From contig CAWKOG010000020.1 in assembly GCA_963851215.1 (NCBI GenBank), forward strand, positions 62,001 through 126,000: 64,000 nt of DNA. The letters run 5' to 3'. A model generated the notes under the pieces. The model was given only the letters and a program-made list of their open reading frames with translations, did not search any database and was not told the DNA's origin. Position numbers and translations under genes: made by a program. This stretch comes from DATKFM01 sp963851215. Its GTDB lineage: Bacteria > Pseudomonadota > Alphaproteobacteria > Dongiales > Dongiaceae. Of this stretch, positions 50,480-59,370 are shown piece after piece (positions within the stretch are counted from its first letter, which is position 1; each line of letters begins with the position of its first letter).

Positions 50480-52042
50480 CTAAGCTTCCTTTACATTCCC
50501 GGTGGCGGCGCGCACGAGGATCTCCGGCGAGAGTTCGGCATGGTCGAACAGGCCCACCATCCGCCCTTCCCGCATCACCAGCACCCGGTCCGACATGCCG
50601 AGGATCTCCGGAATCTCCGAAGAAACCATGATCACCGCCAGACCCTCCGCCGCCAATTCCCCCATGAAGGCATGGATCGCCGCCTTGGAGCCGATATCGA
50701 CGCCTTTCGTCGGTTCGTCGAGGATGAGCACCTTCGGGTGAGTGGCGAGCCACTTGCCCACCACCACCTTCTGCTGATTTCCGCCCGACAGCGTGCCGAC
50801 GGGCTGCGATAGTGAAGACGCGCGCACATCCAACCTCTCCGCATATCTCCGCGCTAGCGCAAACTCTTCCGCGGCGCGGAGAAACCCTCGGCGCGCCGTT
50901 CTCCGCAGCGACGGCAAGGTGATGTTGTCCGCGACCGACAGCGGCAGCACGGCGCCGTGGCGGCCGCGCTCTTCGGGCACGTAAACAATTCCGGCAGCAA
51001 TTGCGTCGGCAGGCGCGCGGATGGCGATCGGCTTCCCTTCCAATAGTAATCGCCCGCCAGAGGCACGCGTCGCCCCAAAGAGCGCCTGCGTCAATTCGGA
51101 ACGCCCGGCGCCGATCAAACCGTAGAGACCGAAAATCTCGCCGCGCCGAAGTTGAAAGGAAATGCCGTCGAATTCGGTGGGATGGCAGTAATTGTCGACT
51201 TCCAGGACGACCTCGTCGATCCGATGTTGCCGTTGCGGAAAGACCTGCGAGATGGTCCGGCCGACCATCATCCGCACCAGCTGACCGCGGTCGATTTCCG
51301 CCAGCCGGCCGGCTCCGACTGCATTGCCGTCGCGAAAGACGCTGAAATCATCGGCGATGCGGAAGACCTCGTCGAACTTATGGCTGATAAACAGGATGGC
51401 TTTTCCGGCCTGCTTGAGGGATTCGATGATACGGAACAGGTCTTCCGCTTCCTTGTAGCTGAGCGCCGCGGTTGGCTCATCCATGATGACAATGCGCGCT
51501 TCGACCGACAATGCGCGCGCGATCGCCACCAGATGGCGCTGGGCGATAGACAGATCCTTAAGCCGTATTGCCGGATCGATGCTGACTTCGATGCGGGCGA
51601 GGATATCGGCGGCGCGCCGGCGCATGGCAGCCCAATCCATCAAACCCCAGCGCGTGCGCGGCGCGTGGCCGAGAAAGATGTTCTCGGCCACGCTCAGTTC
51701 GTCGAACAGCACGGTTTCCTGATGAATCGCGGTCACGCCGGCCCGCTGCGCCGCTTGCGCCGTCGGCAATTGCACGGCGGCGCCGTCGATGCGGATCTCA
51801 CCGGCATCCGGCTGGTAGATGCCGGTCAGGATCTTCACCAGCGTCGATTTTCCGGCGCCGTTTTCACCGATCAGCGCCGTAACGCGACCCGCCGTCAGTA
51901 TCAGCCCGACATTCTCCAGCGCCTTGACGCCGGGGAAGGACTTGCTGATGCCGCGCAGTTCGAGGATCGGCGGTCCGCCCGCCGCTTCAGCAGCGGGCGC
52001 CGGCTGATCTGTCCTGGCAACAGGCTCCGCAACGGCGGGCAT
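50480..52042 (-). CDS. rhaT: L-rhamnose ABC transporter double-domain ATPase RhaT
   Basis: A 520-residue protein with two ABC domains, as in RbsA/XylG-type importers. Domain one has Walker A GENGAGKSTL, DLSIAQRHLVAIARALS and Walker B IVIMDEPTAALS. Domain two has the usual degenerate Walker A GLIGAGRSEL, signature LSGGNQQKVVVGKWL and Walker B LILDEPTKGVD. This is the ABC ATPase of the rhizobial system, not the unrelated E. coli RhaT symporter. Confidence 0.93.
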   Translation of the reverse strand: MPAVAEPVARTDQPAPAAEAAGGPPILELRGISKSFPGVKALENVGLILTAGRVTALIGENGAGKSTLVKILTGIYQPDAGEIRIDGAAVQLPTAQAAQRAGVTAIHQETVLFDELSVAENIFLGHAPRTRWGLMDWAAMRRRAADILARIEVSIDPAIRLKDLSIAQRHLVAIARALSVEARIVIMDEPTAALSYKEAEDLFRIIESLKQAGKAILFISHKFDEVFRIADDFSVFRDGNAVGAGRLAEIDRGQLVRMMVGRTISQVFPQRQHRIDEVVLEVDNYCHPTEFDGISFQLRRGEIFGLYGLIGAGRSELTQALFGATRASGGRLLLEGKPIAIRAPADAIAAGIVYVPEERGRHGAVLPLSVADNITLPSLRRTARRGFLRAAEEFALARRYAERLDVRASSLSQPVGTLSGGNQQKVVVGKWLATHPKVLILDEPTKGVDIGSKAAIHAFMGELAAEGLAVIMVSSEIPEILGMSDRVLVMREGRMVGLFDHAELSPEILVRAATGNVKEA

Positions 52043-52097
52043 CCTTGGCCTCCGGCGTCTTGCCGCAGCGGATATTATGAACCGGCGAAGTTGCGCT

Positions 52098-52125
52098 CCG
52101 CCAGCGGCATGAAAGCCGCCGGCGG
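52098..52125 (-). terminator. GC hairpin between rhaS and rhaT
   Basis: CCGCCAGCGGC (52098-52108) pairs with GCCGCCGGCGG (52115-52125), an 11-bp stem with one G-T pair and a 6-base loop. It lies 17 bases after the rhaS stop on the minus strand, with no T-tract. It is a probable attenuator or stabiliser raising RhaS above the membrane subunits. Confidence 0.5.
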
Positions 52126-52141
52126 TCTGCGCATCGGGAGA

Positions 52142-53137
52142 TCAGAAGATTTTGGCGAATTCGTCGACGTTGGACGCGTCGTAGACGAAGGGATCGGCCA
52201 TCGCGCCTTCATTATTGTCGTCGAGCTTGACAGCGCCCATGCGGCCCATCGGGATCTCGCCGCCGGGCTTCGCCTCGGCCTTATGCTTCACCAGATTGTA
52301 GGCAATCATGGTCGCGGAGTAGCCGAGGTCGATCGGGTTCCAGATGGCGAAGCTCTTGGTCGCGCCGGACTTCACATGTCCCGCCATTTCGGACGGCAAC
52401 CCCAAGCCGGTAACATAGACCTGCCCAATCTTGCCGCCGTCAGCGACGGCCTGGGCCGCGGCAACGATGCCGACCGACGTCGGCGCAATGATGACTTTCA
52501 GGTCCGGGTAGGATTGCAGCAGGCCCTGTGTCTCGCGGTAGCTCTTGTCCGAGAGGTCGTCGCCATACACCGTGGTCACCAGGTTGACGCCCGCGTAGTT
52601 GGGCAACACCTTCTTCATCTCGTCGATCCAGGTGTTCTGGTTGGTGGCGGTCGCCGTCGCCGACAGGATGGCGACATCGCCCTTGCCGCCTGGCAAAACG
52701 TCAGCCGCCATCTTCACGCACATATTGCCGATCAGCGCGTTGGATGACGGGTTCAGATGCATCTGCCGGCCTTCGGGTGCGACGCCCGAATCCCAGGAGA
52801 TAACGGTGATCCCCCGTTCCATCGCCTTCTTCAGTGCCGGAACCAGCGCATCCTTGTCATTGGCGGAAACGGCGATGGCATCGACCTTCTGCGCGATCAG
52901 GGCGTTGATGACCTCGATCTGCGCCTCGGCCGTCGTATCTGTCGGGCCGGTATAGATGACCTCGACATCGCCCAGTTCCTTGGCGGCTTCCTGCGCTCCC
53001 TTATTGGCGGCTTCGAAGAAGCCGATGCCCAGGGCCTTTACAACCAGGGCTATCTTCACGTTCTCCGCGCTCGCTGGTCCGGCAACCAAACCGATTGCCA
53101 GGCCCAGGGCGACTGCAGTCCTCTTGATCGAAAACAT
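52142..53137 (-). CDS. rhaS: Rhamnose-binding periplasmic protein RhaS
   Basis: The 331-residue product has a signal peptide (MFSIKRTAVALGLAIGLVAG, cut after PASA). The Peripla_BP_4 fold follows: KIALVVKALGIGFFEAANKG, VDAIAVSANDKDALVPALKK, ITVISWDSGVAPEGRQMHLN, TVYGDDLSDKSYRETQGLLQ and VYVTGLGLPSEM. GGAGGAG precedes the ATG. It delivers L-rhamnose to RhaPQ/T. This RhaS is not the AraC-family RhaS of E. coli. Confidence 0.92.
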   Translation of the reverse strand: MFSIKRTAVALGLAIGLVAGPASAENVKIALVVKALGIGFFEAANKGAQEAAKELGDVEVIYTGPTDTTAEAQIEVINALIAQKVDAIAVSANDKDALVPALKKAMERGITVISWDSGVAPEGRQMHLNPSSNALIGNMCVKMAADVLPGGKGDVAILSATATATNQNTWIDEMKKVLPNYAGVNLVTTVYGDDLSDKSYRETQGLLQSYPDLKVIIAPTSVGIVAAAQAVADGGKIGQVYVTGLGLPSEMAGHVKSGATKSFAIWNPIDLGYSATMIAYNLVKHKAEAKPGGEIPMGRMGAVKLDDNNEGAMADPFVYDASNVDEFAKIF

Positions 53138-53179
53138 AATCTCCTCCTCCCGTTGCCTCGTCCTTGATTAAATCGCCCG

Positions 53180-53986
53180 CTAAGCGACCAGCGGGGCTTC
53201 CTCCCGATCGCTGGCGCTTTCGGGCCTCGCGATCAGCAGTTTGATGCCGGCGTCCTCAACAACGCGCCTTGCTGTGTCAGTGATCCCGTCGTCCGTAATG
53301 ACCACCGCCGCCCTCTCAAGCGGACCGAGAATCAAGCTGGAGCGATTCTGAAATTTGCTGGAGTTGACCAGCAGCACGAGTTCCTCCGCCTGGCGGATCA
53401 GGCGCTGCTCGGATTGGATGATCTGGGCATCCAACTCCATGATCCCGAGCGAGCCGACGCCCTGGGCGCCCATGAACATGCGCTTGGCATAGAAATGCGC
53501 CGTGCCGTCGTTCTCGAACGGGCTCAGGATGATGCTCTGCTCGCGATAGATGGTTCCCGCCGGCACCATGACCGTGCAGTGCGAATGTTTCAGCAGATGG
53601 TCGGCGATCGGGAACGAATTCGTCAGCACCTGCAGGCGATGGCCCGTCAGATAATGAACCATCTGGAACGTCGTCGTGCCGCCATTGATGATGATCGCTT
53701 CGCCATCGTGGCAGAGTTCCACGGCCGCCCGCGCGATTGCCCGTTTCTGCGCCAGATTGACCGACTGACTCTGCCAGAAGGAACGCGCGGTGAGCGTGCC
53801 CGCCGGGTGGATCGCCTCGGCGCCGCCGCGCACCTTGCGCAAGCGGCCCTCGCCGGCGAGCTGAACGATGTCGCGCCGGATCGTGGCTTCCGAAGCGCCG
53901 GTGTATTCGACCACATCCTGCACGGTAACGACGGCCCTTTCCTGGACCGCGCTTAGGATGATGCGATGGCGTTCACGCTCGTGCAT
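53180..53986 (-). CDS. rhaR: DeoR-family regulator of the rhamnose genes
   Basis: A 268-residue protein with an N-terminal DeoR helix-turn-helix (VVTVQDVVEYTGASEATIRR, DIVQLAGEGRLRKVRGGAEA). The sugar-phosphate-sensing C-terminal domain carries IIINGGTTTFQMVHYL and LVNSSKFQNRSSLILGPLE. It is first in the rhaRSTPQMK operon and divergent from rhaDI. It probably represses both promoters by binding the TGATCA repeats at 54053-54089, with a rhamnose-derived phosphate as inducer. Confidence 0.9.
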   Translation of the reverse strand: MHERERHRIILSAVQERAVVTVQDVVEYTGASEATIRRDIVQLAGEGRLRKVRGGAEAIHPAGTLTARSFWQSQSVNLAQKRAIARAAVELCHDGEAIIINGGTTTFQMVHYLTGHRLQVLTNSFPIADHLLKHSHCTVMVPAGTIYREQSIILSPFENDGTAHFYAKRMFMGAQGVGSLGIMELDAQIIQSEQRLIRQAEELVLLVNSSKFQNRSSLILGPLERAAVVITDDGITDTARRVVEDAGIKLLIARPESASDREEAPLVA

Positions 53987-54052
53987 CAGGCCTCCTGCGA
54001 CGCGCCATCATTCCGGCATTCGGAAGTCCGGTCAATCAAAATCAGTCGTAAT

Positions 54053-54089
54053 TGATCATGTTGCAGTGCAATATGATCATTCATGATCG
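54053..54089. promoter_or_regulatory. Putative RhaR operator: TGATCA repeats in the rhaR-rhaD gap
   Basis: TGATCA occurs at 54053-54058 and 54074-54079, 21 bases apart (two helical turns), and TGATCG follows at 54084-54089. The spacing places them on one face of the DNA. It sits between the divergent rhaR and rhaD genes, as expected for DeoR-family control. The extended ATG at 54083 falls inside this block, which favours the rhaD start at 54158. Confidence 0.55.
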
Positions 54090-54157
54090 AAAACGATTCG
54101 ACTCTCCCCGGAACCGGGGGCGATTCTCCGGACGGTGTTGCGCCAGAGGAGGACGGC

Positions 54158-56260
54158 ATGGGCGATCTGGCCGAGATTGCGCTTTTGGAAAATCGTTGGA
54201 ATGACGCCCACGCCGCGACGCTGGATGAACCCGGCCGCCTGCTCTACCGCTCGCATCTTCTCGGCGCCGACAAGCGCATCACCAACTTCGGCGGCGGCAA
54301 CACCTCGGCAAAGGTGATGCAGCCGGATCCGTTGCACGGCGAGCCCGCAGAGGTGCTGTGGGTCAAGGGATCGGGCGGCGACGTCGGCACCATGAAGCTC
54401 GACGGCTTTGCCACGTTGTACATGGAGAAGCTTCGCCATCTGAAGAGCCTGTATCGCGGCGAAGAACGCGAGGACGAGATGGTGGGTTACCTTCCCCATT
54501 GCACATTCAATCTCAACCCGCGAGCGGCTTCGATCGACACGCCGCTGCACGCCTTCATTCCCTTCGCCCATGTGGATCACATGCATCCGGATGCCGTGAT
54601 CGCAATTGCCGCCACCGCAATCAGCCGCGCGCTGACCGAGAAGATATTCGGTGGCGAGATCGGCTGGCTGCCCTGGCGCCGGCCGGGATTTCAGCTCGGC
54701 CTCGATCTCGAACGATTTGTGCAGCAGCACCCCAGAGCCAAGGGCGCCGTCCTGGCCGGACATGGTCTCATCACCTGGTGCGACAGCTCGAAGGCCTGCT
54801 ATGAAACCACGCTTCATATCGTCAACAAGGCGATCCGCTGGTTCGCCGGCCAGACCGGCGGCAAACCGGCTTTCGGCGGCGCACAGCATTCGGCGCTGCC
54901 TGCGGCGGAGCGGCGCCGCATCGCCGGCCAACTGATGATCGAGATCCGCGGCCGCATCGGCGGCGTGGAACGCAAGATCGGCCATTTCGACGATCAGCCG
55001 GCAGTGCTGGAGTTCGTGAACTCGCGCGATCTCGGAAAGCTGGCGGCGATGGGCACCAGTTGCCCCGACCATTTCCTGCGCACGAAAATCGCGCCGCTGG
55101 TGGTTTCCTTCGATCCCATCTCGAAGAATCTCGACATGGCGATCTCCGGCCTCGATGCGGCCGCAGCCGCCTATCGCGCCGGCTATGCGGCCTACTATGA
55201 GCGGTGCAAGCGGCCCGACAGCCCGGCGATGCGCGATCCCAATGCCGTGGTCTACCTCGTGCCCGGCATTGGCATGATCACATTCGCCCGGGACAAGGCG
55301 ACGGCGCGCATTGCCGGCGAGTTCTACGTCAACGCCATCAACGTGATGCGCGGCGCGGCGCTGGTCGACAGCTACATCGGCTTGCCGGAACAGGAAGCGT
55401 TCGACATCGAATACTGGCTGCTGGAAGAAGCCAAGCTGCAGCGCATGCCCAGGCCGAAATCTCTCGCCGGGCGCGTTGCGCTGGTCACAGGCGGCGCCGG
55501 CGGTATCGGCCGCGCCATTGCCGCCAAGCTGCTCTCCGAAGGTGCCTGCGTGCTGCTGGCGGATATCGATCGCACTGCGCTGAGCGAGGTGGAGGCCAGC
55601 TTCGCCAAGAATTTCGGCGCGGACCAGCTGCGCTCCATCGCCATGGATGTCACGGACGAGGACGCCGTGGCGGCTGCCTTCGCACATGCCGCCGCCGAAT
55701 TCGGTGGCCTCGATTTTCTTGTCTCCAACGCCGGCATCTCCTCCTCTTCGCCGATCGAAGACACCGATCTCGCGGATTGGGACCGCAATATGGATATCCT
55801 CGCCAAGGGGTACTTCCTGGTGTCGCGCGAAGCATTTCGCCTGATGAAGCGGCAGAAGCTGGGCGGGTCGATCGTATTCATCGCCTCGAAGAATGGCCTG
55901 GCTGCCTCGCCCAATGCCGCCGCCTATTGCACGGCAAAGGCGGCGGAGATTCATCTGGCGCGCTGCCTGGCTCTTGAGGGTGCCGATCACGGCATTCGCG
56001 TCAACGTGGTGAACCCCGACGCCGTCCTGCGCGGTTCGAAGATCTGGACCGGCGAGTGGCGGGCGCAGCGCGCCGCAGCCTACAATATGCGGCCCGACGA
56101 ACTGGAAGAGCATTACCGCAAGCGCAGCCTGTTGAAGCTCTCCGTCTATCCGGAGGACGTGGCCGAGGCGGCATATTTCTTCGTCTCCGACCTCGCCGCG
56201 AAATCGACCGGCAACATCATCAATGTCGATGCCGGCAATGCGCAATCCTTTACCCGCTGA
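54158..56260 (+). CDS. rhaD: Bifunctional rhamnulose-1-phosphate aldolase / short-chain alcohol dehydrogenase
   Basis: About 700 residues from the ATG at 54158 (GAGGAGG upstream). An N-terminal class-II aldolase domain (LLYRSHLLGADKRITNFGGG, NTSAKVM, GHGLITW, with metal-ligand His in FAHVDHMHPDA) is fused to a C-terminal SDR. The SDR has AGRVALVTGGAGGIGRAI, SNAGISSS, catalytic Ser in IASKNG and YCTAK. The fused form splits rhamnulose-1-phosphate to DHAP and lactaldehyde and then oxidises or reduces the lactaldehyde. It is the first gene of the rhaDI operon. Confidence 0.92.
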   Translation: MGDLAEIALLENRWNDAHAATLDEPGRLLYRSHLLGADKRITNFGGGNTSAKVMQPDPLHGEPAEVLWVKGSGGDVGTMKLDGFATLYMEKLRHLKSLYRGEEREDEMVGYLPHCTFNLNPRAASIDTPLHAFIPFAHVDHMHPDAVIAIAATAISRALTEKIFGGEIGWLPWRRPGFQLGLDLERFVQQHPRAKGAVLAGHGLITWCDSSKACYETTLHIVNKAIRWFAGQTGGKPAFGGAQHSALPAAERRRIAGQLMIEIRGRIGGVERKIGHFDDQPAVLEFVNSRDLGKLAAMGTSCPDHFLRTKIAPLVVSFDPISKNLDMAISGLDAAAAAYRAGYAAYYERCKRPDSPAMRDPNAVVYLVPGIGMITFARDKATARIAGEFYVNAINVMRGAALVDSYIGLPEQEAFDIEYWLLEEAKLQRMPRPKSLAGRVALVTGGAGGIGRAIAAKLLSEGACVLLADIDRTALSEVEASFAKNFGADQLRSIAMDVTDEDAVAAAFAHAAAEFGGLDFLVSNAGISSSSPIEDTDLADWDRNMDILAKGYFLVSREAFRLMKRQKLGGSIVFIASKNGLAASPNAAAYCTAKAAEIHLARCLALEGADHGIRVNVVNPDAVLRGSKIWTGEWRAQRAAAYNMRPDELEEHYRKRSLLKLSVYPEDVAEAAYFFVSDLAAKSTGNIINVDAGNAQSFTR

Positions 56261-56278
56261 GTAAGTGGAAAGCTTCCG

Positions 56279-57574
56279 ATGACCGAGTGGCAGATCTCGA
56301 CCGACGCGATTGCCGAGCATAATCGGCCCCTTTCCAAGGCGCTCGCCACCGACTATGCCGCGATGGGCGAACAGCTCGCCCGCCGTGGAGTCAACATCGA
56401 CGATGTGACCAGAAAGGTCGTCCAATTCACCGTCGCCGTTCCGTCCTGGGGTGTCGGCACCGGCGGCACGCGTTTCGCCCGCTTTCCCGGCATCGGCGAG
56501 CCGCGCAACATCCAGGAAAAGCTCGACGATTGCAGCGTGATCCAGCAGCTGTGTCGCGCCACACCGCGCGTCTCGCTCCACATTCCCTGGGACAAGCCGC
56601 GGGATGCGGCGGAGCTAAAGGCGCATGCAGCGGCCCGCGGTCTTGCCTTCGATGCCATGAACTCGAACACGTTCCAGGACCAGGCCGGGCAGAGGAAATC
56701 CTACAAGTTCGGCTCGCTTTCCCATACCGGTGCAGCCACGCGGCAGCAGGCCATCGAGCATAATCTGGAGTGCATCGAAATCGGCAAGGCGATCGGCTCG
56801 AAGGCGCTCACCGTGTGGATCGCCGATGGTTCCAACTTTCCCGGCCAGAGCAACTTCACCCGCGCTTTCGAGCGCTACCTCGAGTCCGTGCGCTCGATCT
56901 ACGCCAAGCTGCCCGAGGGCTGGAAGCTGTTCGTCGAGCACAAGATGTACGAGCCGGCCTTCTACTCGACCGTGATCCAGGATTGGGGCACCAACTATCT
57001 CGCGGTCACCACCATCGGCGAGCGGGCTTTTTGCCTCGTCGATCTCGGGCACCACGCGCCGAACGTGAACATCGAGATGATCGTCGCCCGTCTGATCCAG
57101 TTCGGCAGGCTGGGCGGCTTCCATTTCAATGACTCGAAGTATGGCGATGACGATCTCGATACCGGTTCCATCGATCCGTTCCGGCTGTTCCTGGTGTTCA
57201 ACGAACTGGTCGACGCCGAACTCCGGCGCGCTCCGGGATTCGATCCCGCCCACATGCTGGACCAGTCGCACAATGTGACCGATCCGATCGAGAGCCTGAT
57301 CCGCAGCGCCAGCGAAATCCGCCGCGCCTATGCCCAGGCGCTCCTGGTGGATCGGAAGGCGCTGGAGGCCTTTCAGGATCAGAACGATGCCATGCTGGCG
57401 TCGGAGACGCTGAAGGCGGGTTTCCGATTGGACGTCGATCCCATCCTCAAGAAGGCCCGCCTCGATTCCGGCGGTGCTATCGATCCGATCGCCGCCTATC
57501 GCGCCAGCGGCTATCGCGCGAAAGTCGCGGCGTCGCGGCCGGCAGTGTCCAAGCCATCCAGCGGCATCGTCTGA
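56279..57574 (+). CDS. rhaI: L-rhamnose isomerase of the alternative (rhizobial) type
   Basis: A 431-residue xylose-isomerase-like TIM barrel (TIGR02629 group): VPSWGVGTGGTRFARFPG, SLHIPWDKP, FDAMNSNTFQDQAGQRKSYK, FGSLSHTG, VEHKMYEPAFYSTVIQDWGT and VDLGHHAPNVNIEM with metal ligands Glu, His and Asp. It converts L-rhamnose to L-rhamnulose. It follows rhaD by 18 bases. The stop is immediately before the right-hand direct repeat. Confidence 0.92.
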   Translation: MTEWQISTDAIAEHNRPLSKALATDYAAMGEQLARRGVNIDDVTRKVVQFTVAVPSWGVGTGGTRFARFPGIGEPRNIQEKLDDCSVIQQLCRATPRVSLHIPWDKPRDAAELKAHAAARGLAFDAMNSNTFQDQAGQRKSYKFGSLSHTGAATRQQAIEHNLECIEIGKAIGSKALTVWIADGSNFPGQSNFTRAFERYLESVRSIYAKLPEGWKLFVEHKMYEPAFYSTVIQDWGTNYLAVTTIGERAFCLVDLGHHAPNVNIEMIVARLIQFGRLGGFHFNDSKYGDDDLDTGSIDPFRLFLVFNELVDAELRRAPGFDPAHMLDQSHNVTDPIESLIRSASEIRRAYAQALLVDRKALEAFQDQNDAMLASETLKAGFRLDVDPILKKARLDSGGAIDPIAAYRASGYRAKVAASRPAVSKPSSGIV

Positions 57575-57575
57575 T

Positions 57576-57600
57576 CTCACCAGAACAGATCCCCCGTCAG
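57576..57600. repeat. Right copy of the 25-bp direct repeat (native 3' end of ycjX)
   Basis: CTCACCAGAACAGATC then C then CCCGTCAG, 24 of 25 bases identical to 46604-46628. Here it is the true end of ycjX (LTGDLFW and stop) and continues into ycjX coding sequence. Together the repeats bracket the whole rhamnose cassette (46629-57575). Confidence 0.9.
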
Positions 57601-59053
57601 GAATTGCAGGGCGCGGTCCAGATGCACATGGGGGATGCCGCGGCCAGAGGCGAGGGGCGACTCGCCCTGGAGATCGGGCGGGCGGAAATCGTAGAAGCGG
57701 AAACGTTCGGACCGCCAGTCGTCTTCGGACGGCAGATGCTCGGGGATCTCGCCGGGATAGAGCTGCTCCGGCTGATCGCCGCCGCGGATGACTCCTTCGA
57801 GCACGGTGATCTGCTGGCCCTGATACATGACGCGGCGGTTGGCGGTGCATTTGATCGCCGAGAGCGCAGCGAAGTCCGTCTCCTCCGCTGAGATCGGCGG
57901 ATTGCCGATATCGTCGGCCATCATCGCCCGCAGCAGCAGGCGCAGATTGTGGAACTGGTTGGCGGTGACGTGATCGGCCTTGGTGGCCGCGAACAGCACC
58001 TTCTCCGTGCGCGATTGGAACAGACGCGAAAGCAGGCTGCCGCCGCCGCGGTTGAAGCTGGGCAGCACCTCGCGCAAGGCGCGGCGCATATCGTGAAATG
58101 ATTCCGGCCCGGCATTCAGGGCGCCGATGACGTCGACCAGCACAAGCTGGCGGTCGAAGCGGCTGAACACATCGCGGAAGAAAGGATGGACGATCTCCGC
58201 CTTGTAGCGCTCGAAGCGCTGCGCCATCGCCTCGGCCAAACTGCCGCGGCTTCGCGACCGCGCCGGGTACGAGCCGCAGCGGACAGAAGCGGAAGGCCGA
58301 AAGGTCGGCGGCGCCGTCGCCGGGATTGAGGAAGCGGCCGGGCTGCACATGGCTCAGGTGATAAGGCGCCGCGCGGCAGGCGGCGAGATAACCCGTGAAA
58401 GACAGCCGCGCGGATTCCAGCAAAGCCTCCGTTGCCGGGGCATTGGCGTCGAGATTTCGCCAGTCGCCGCCGATGGTGGCGCGCGAGCCGCTCTCGGCGA
58501 GCCGCAGCGCCGCCGCCGACCACTCGGCATAGCTCATCTCCAGCAAGGGCAGATCGAGCAGCCATTCGCCGGGATAGTCCACCATCTCGATGGTCACCGT
58601 GGTGCTATGCGCGAGGTAGCGGCCCCAGAAGCCCTGCGGCCGGTAGCGCAGCGCGGCACCGAAGCCGGAGACGCCGGTGGTGCTCGGCGGAAAATCGGGC
58701 GCCGCGCCGGCCGATGGCGCCACGACGCGCCGCCAGTTCGCCTCGAACGGAAAGGGCGGCAGGTCACCCAGCGGCGCCAGCGTGACATCGTCAAGCGCAC
58801 CCTTCGCCACCGGTTCGAAGAACGGCAGATGGCCCGCCTGCCCCTCGCCCAGCCGCGCCGCCAGTCTGAGGTTATGCAGCAGCGCGGTCATGAACACGGT
58901 CTTGCCGGCATGGCTCAGGCCGGTGACGGCGACGCGCAAGCGGCGGCGCAAGACGGCCTGGCCGATGCCGCGCGCCGCCTCGTCCGCCGATCGCGCGATC
59001 CAGCGGCCCACCTGATCCAGCAGGTTGTCGTCGACGGGTTTGTCTATGGACAC
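57577..59053 (-). pseudogene. ycjX: YcjX-type P-loop GTPase-like protein (DUF463), with one frameshift
   Basis: The upstream frame gives a DUF463 protein: LRVAVTGLSHAGKTVFMTAL (P-loop GxxxxGKT), VTIEMVDYPGEWLLDLPLLE, SYAEWS, and PGRFLNPGDGAADLSAFRFC. Near 58240-58290 the frame is lost. The +1 frame continues with RSRGSLAEAMAQRFERYKAE, PFFRDVFSRFDRQLVLVDV, SRTEKVLFAATKADHV and GQQITVLEGVIRGGD, ending LTGDLFW. The total length, 3n+1, fits one inserted base. The start is uncertain: a GTG at 59053 gives a normal N-terminus (SIDKPVDDNLLDQV), and longer starts run up to an ATG at 59239. Confidence 0.85.
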
Positions 59054-59306
59054 AAGAGGCTCGGCCGGAGGCTTCTCAGGCGTATGTACCGCAGCACCCT
59101 CGATCTTCCAAGCAACGGGGCGCGGCGAGATTGCGGCATAGCAGATAGGGATGGCGGCGCGGCGATGCAAGCAGGCGCCGCCGGAGGGGTGCACCATAGG
59201 CGAAATGAGTGCAGGAAGAATTCGGCGGAACGATGCCATGCAAGGGAATTCCCGCAAAGGTGCTCGGCAATGCCGATGTGCCCGTCGCCGTAATTCCAAA
59301 CCGTTC

Positions 59307-59334
59307 TTGACAAAACACGCATTATACGTATAAA
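59307..59334 (+). promoter_or_regulatory. Sigma70-like promoter with embedded TTATACGTATAA palindrome
   Basis: TTGACA at 59307-59312, a 16-base spacer and TATAAA at 59329-59334 form a near-consensus promoter 37 bases before the next gene. A perfect 12-bp palindrome TTATACGTATAA (59322-59333) overlaps the -10. A half-copy, ATATACGTAAC, lies at 59343-59353. This arrangement suits repressor binding; the repressor is not identified. Confidence 0.65.
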
Positions 59335-59370
59335 CTATCTCAATATACGTAACTTGTCAATGAACCGGAG

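Noticed and set aside
54077..56581. An 834-residue minus-strand open frame over rhaD
   Set aside because: It is antisense to a clearly conserved aldolase-dehydrogenase, with His/Arg/Gly-rich composition typical of shadow frames.
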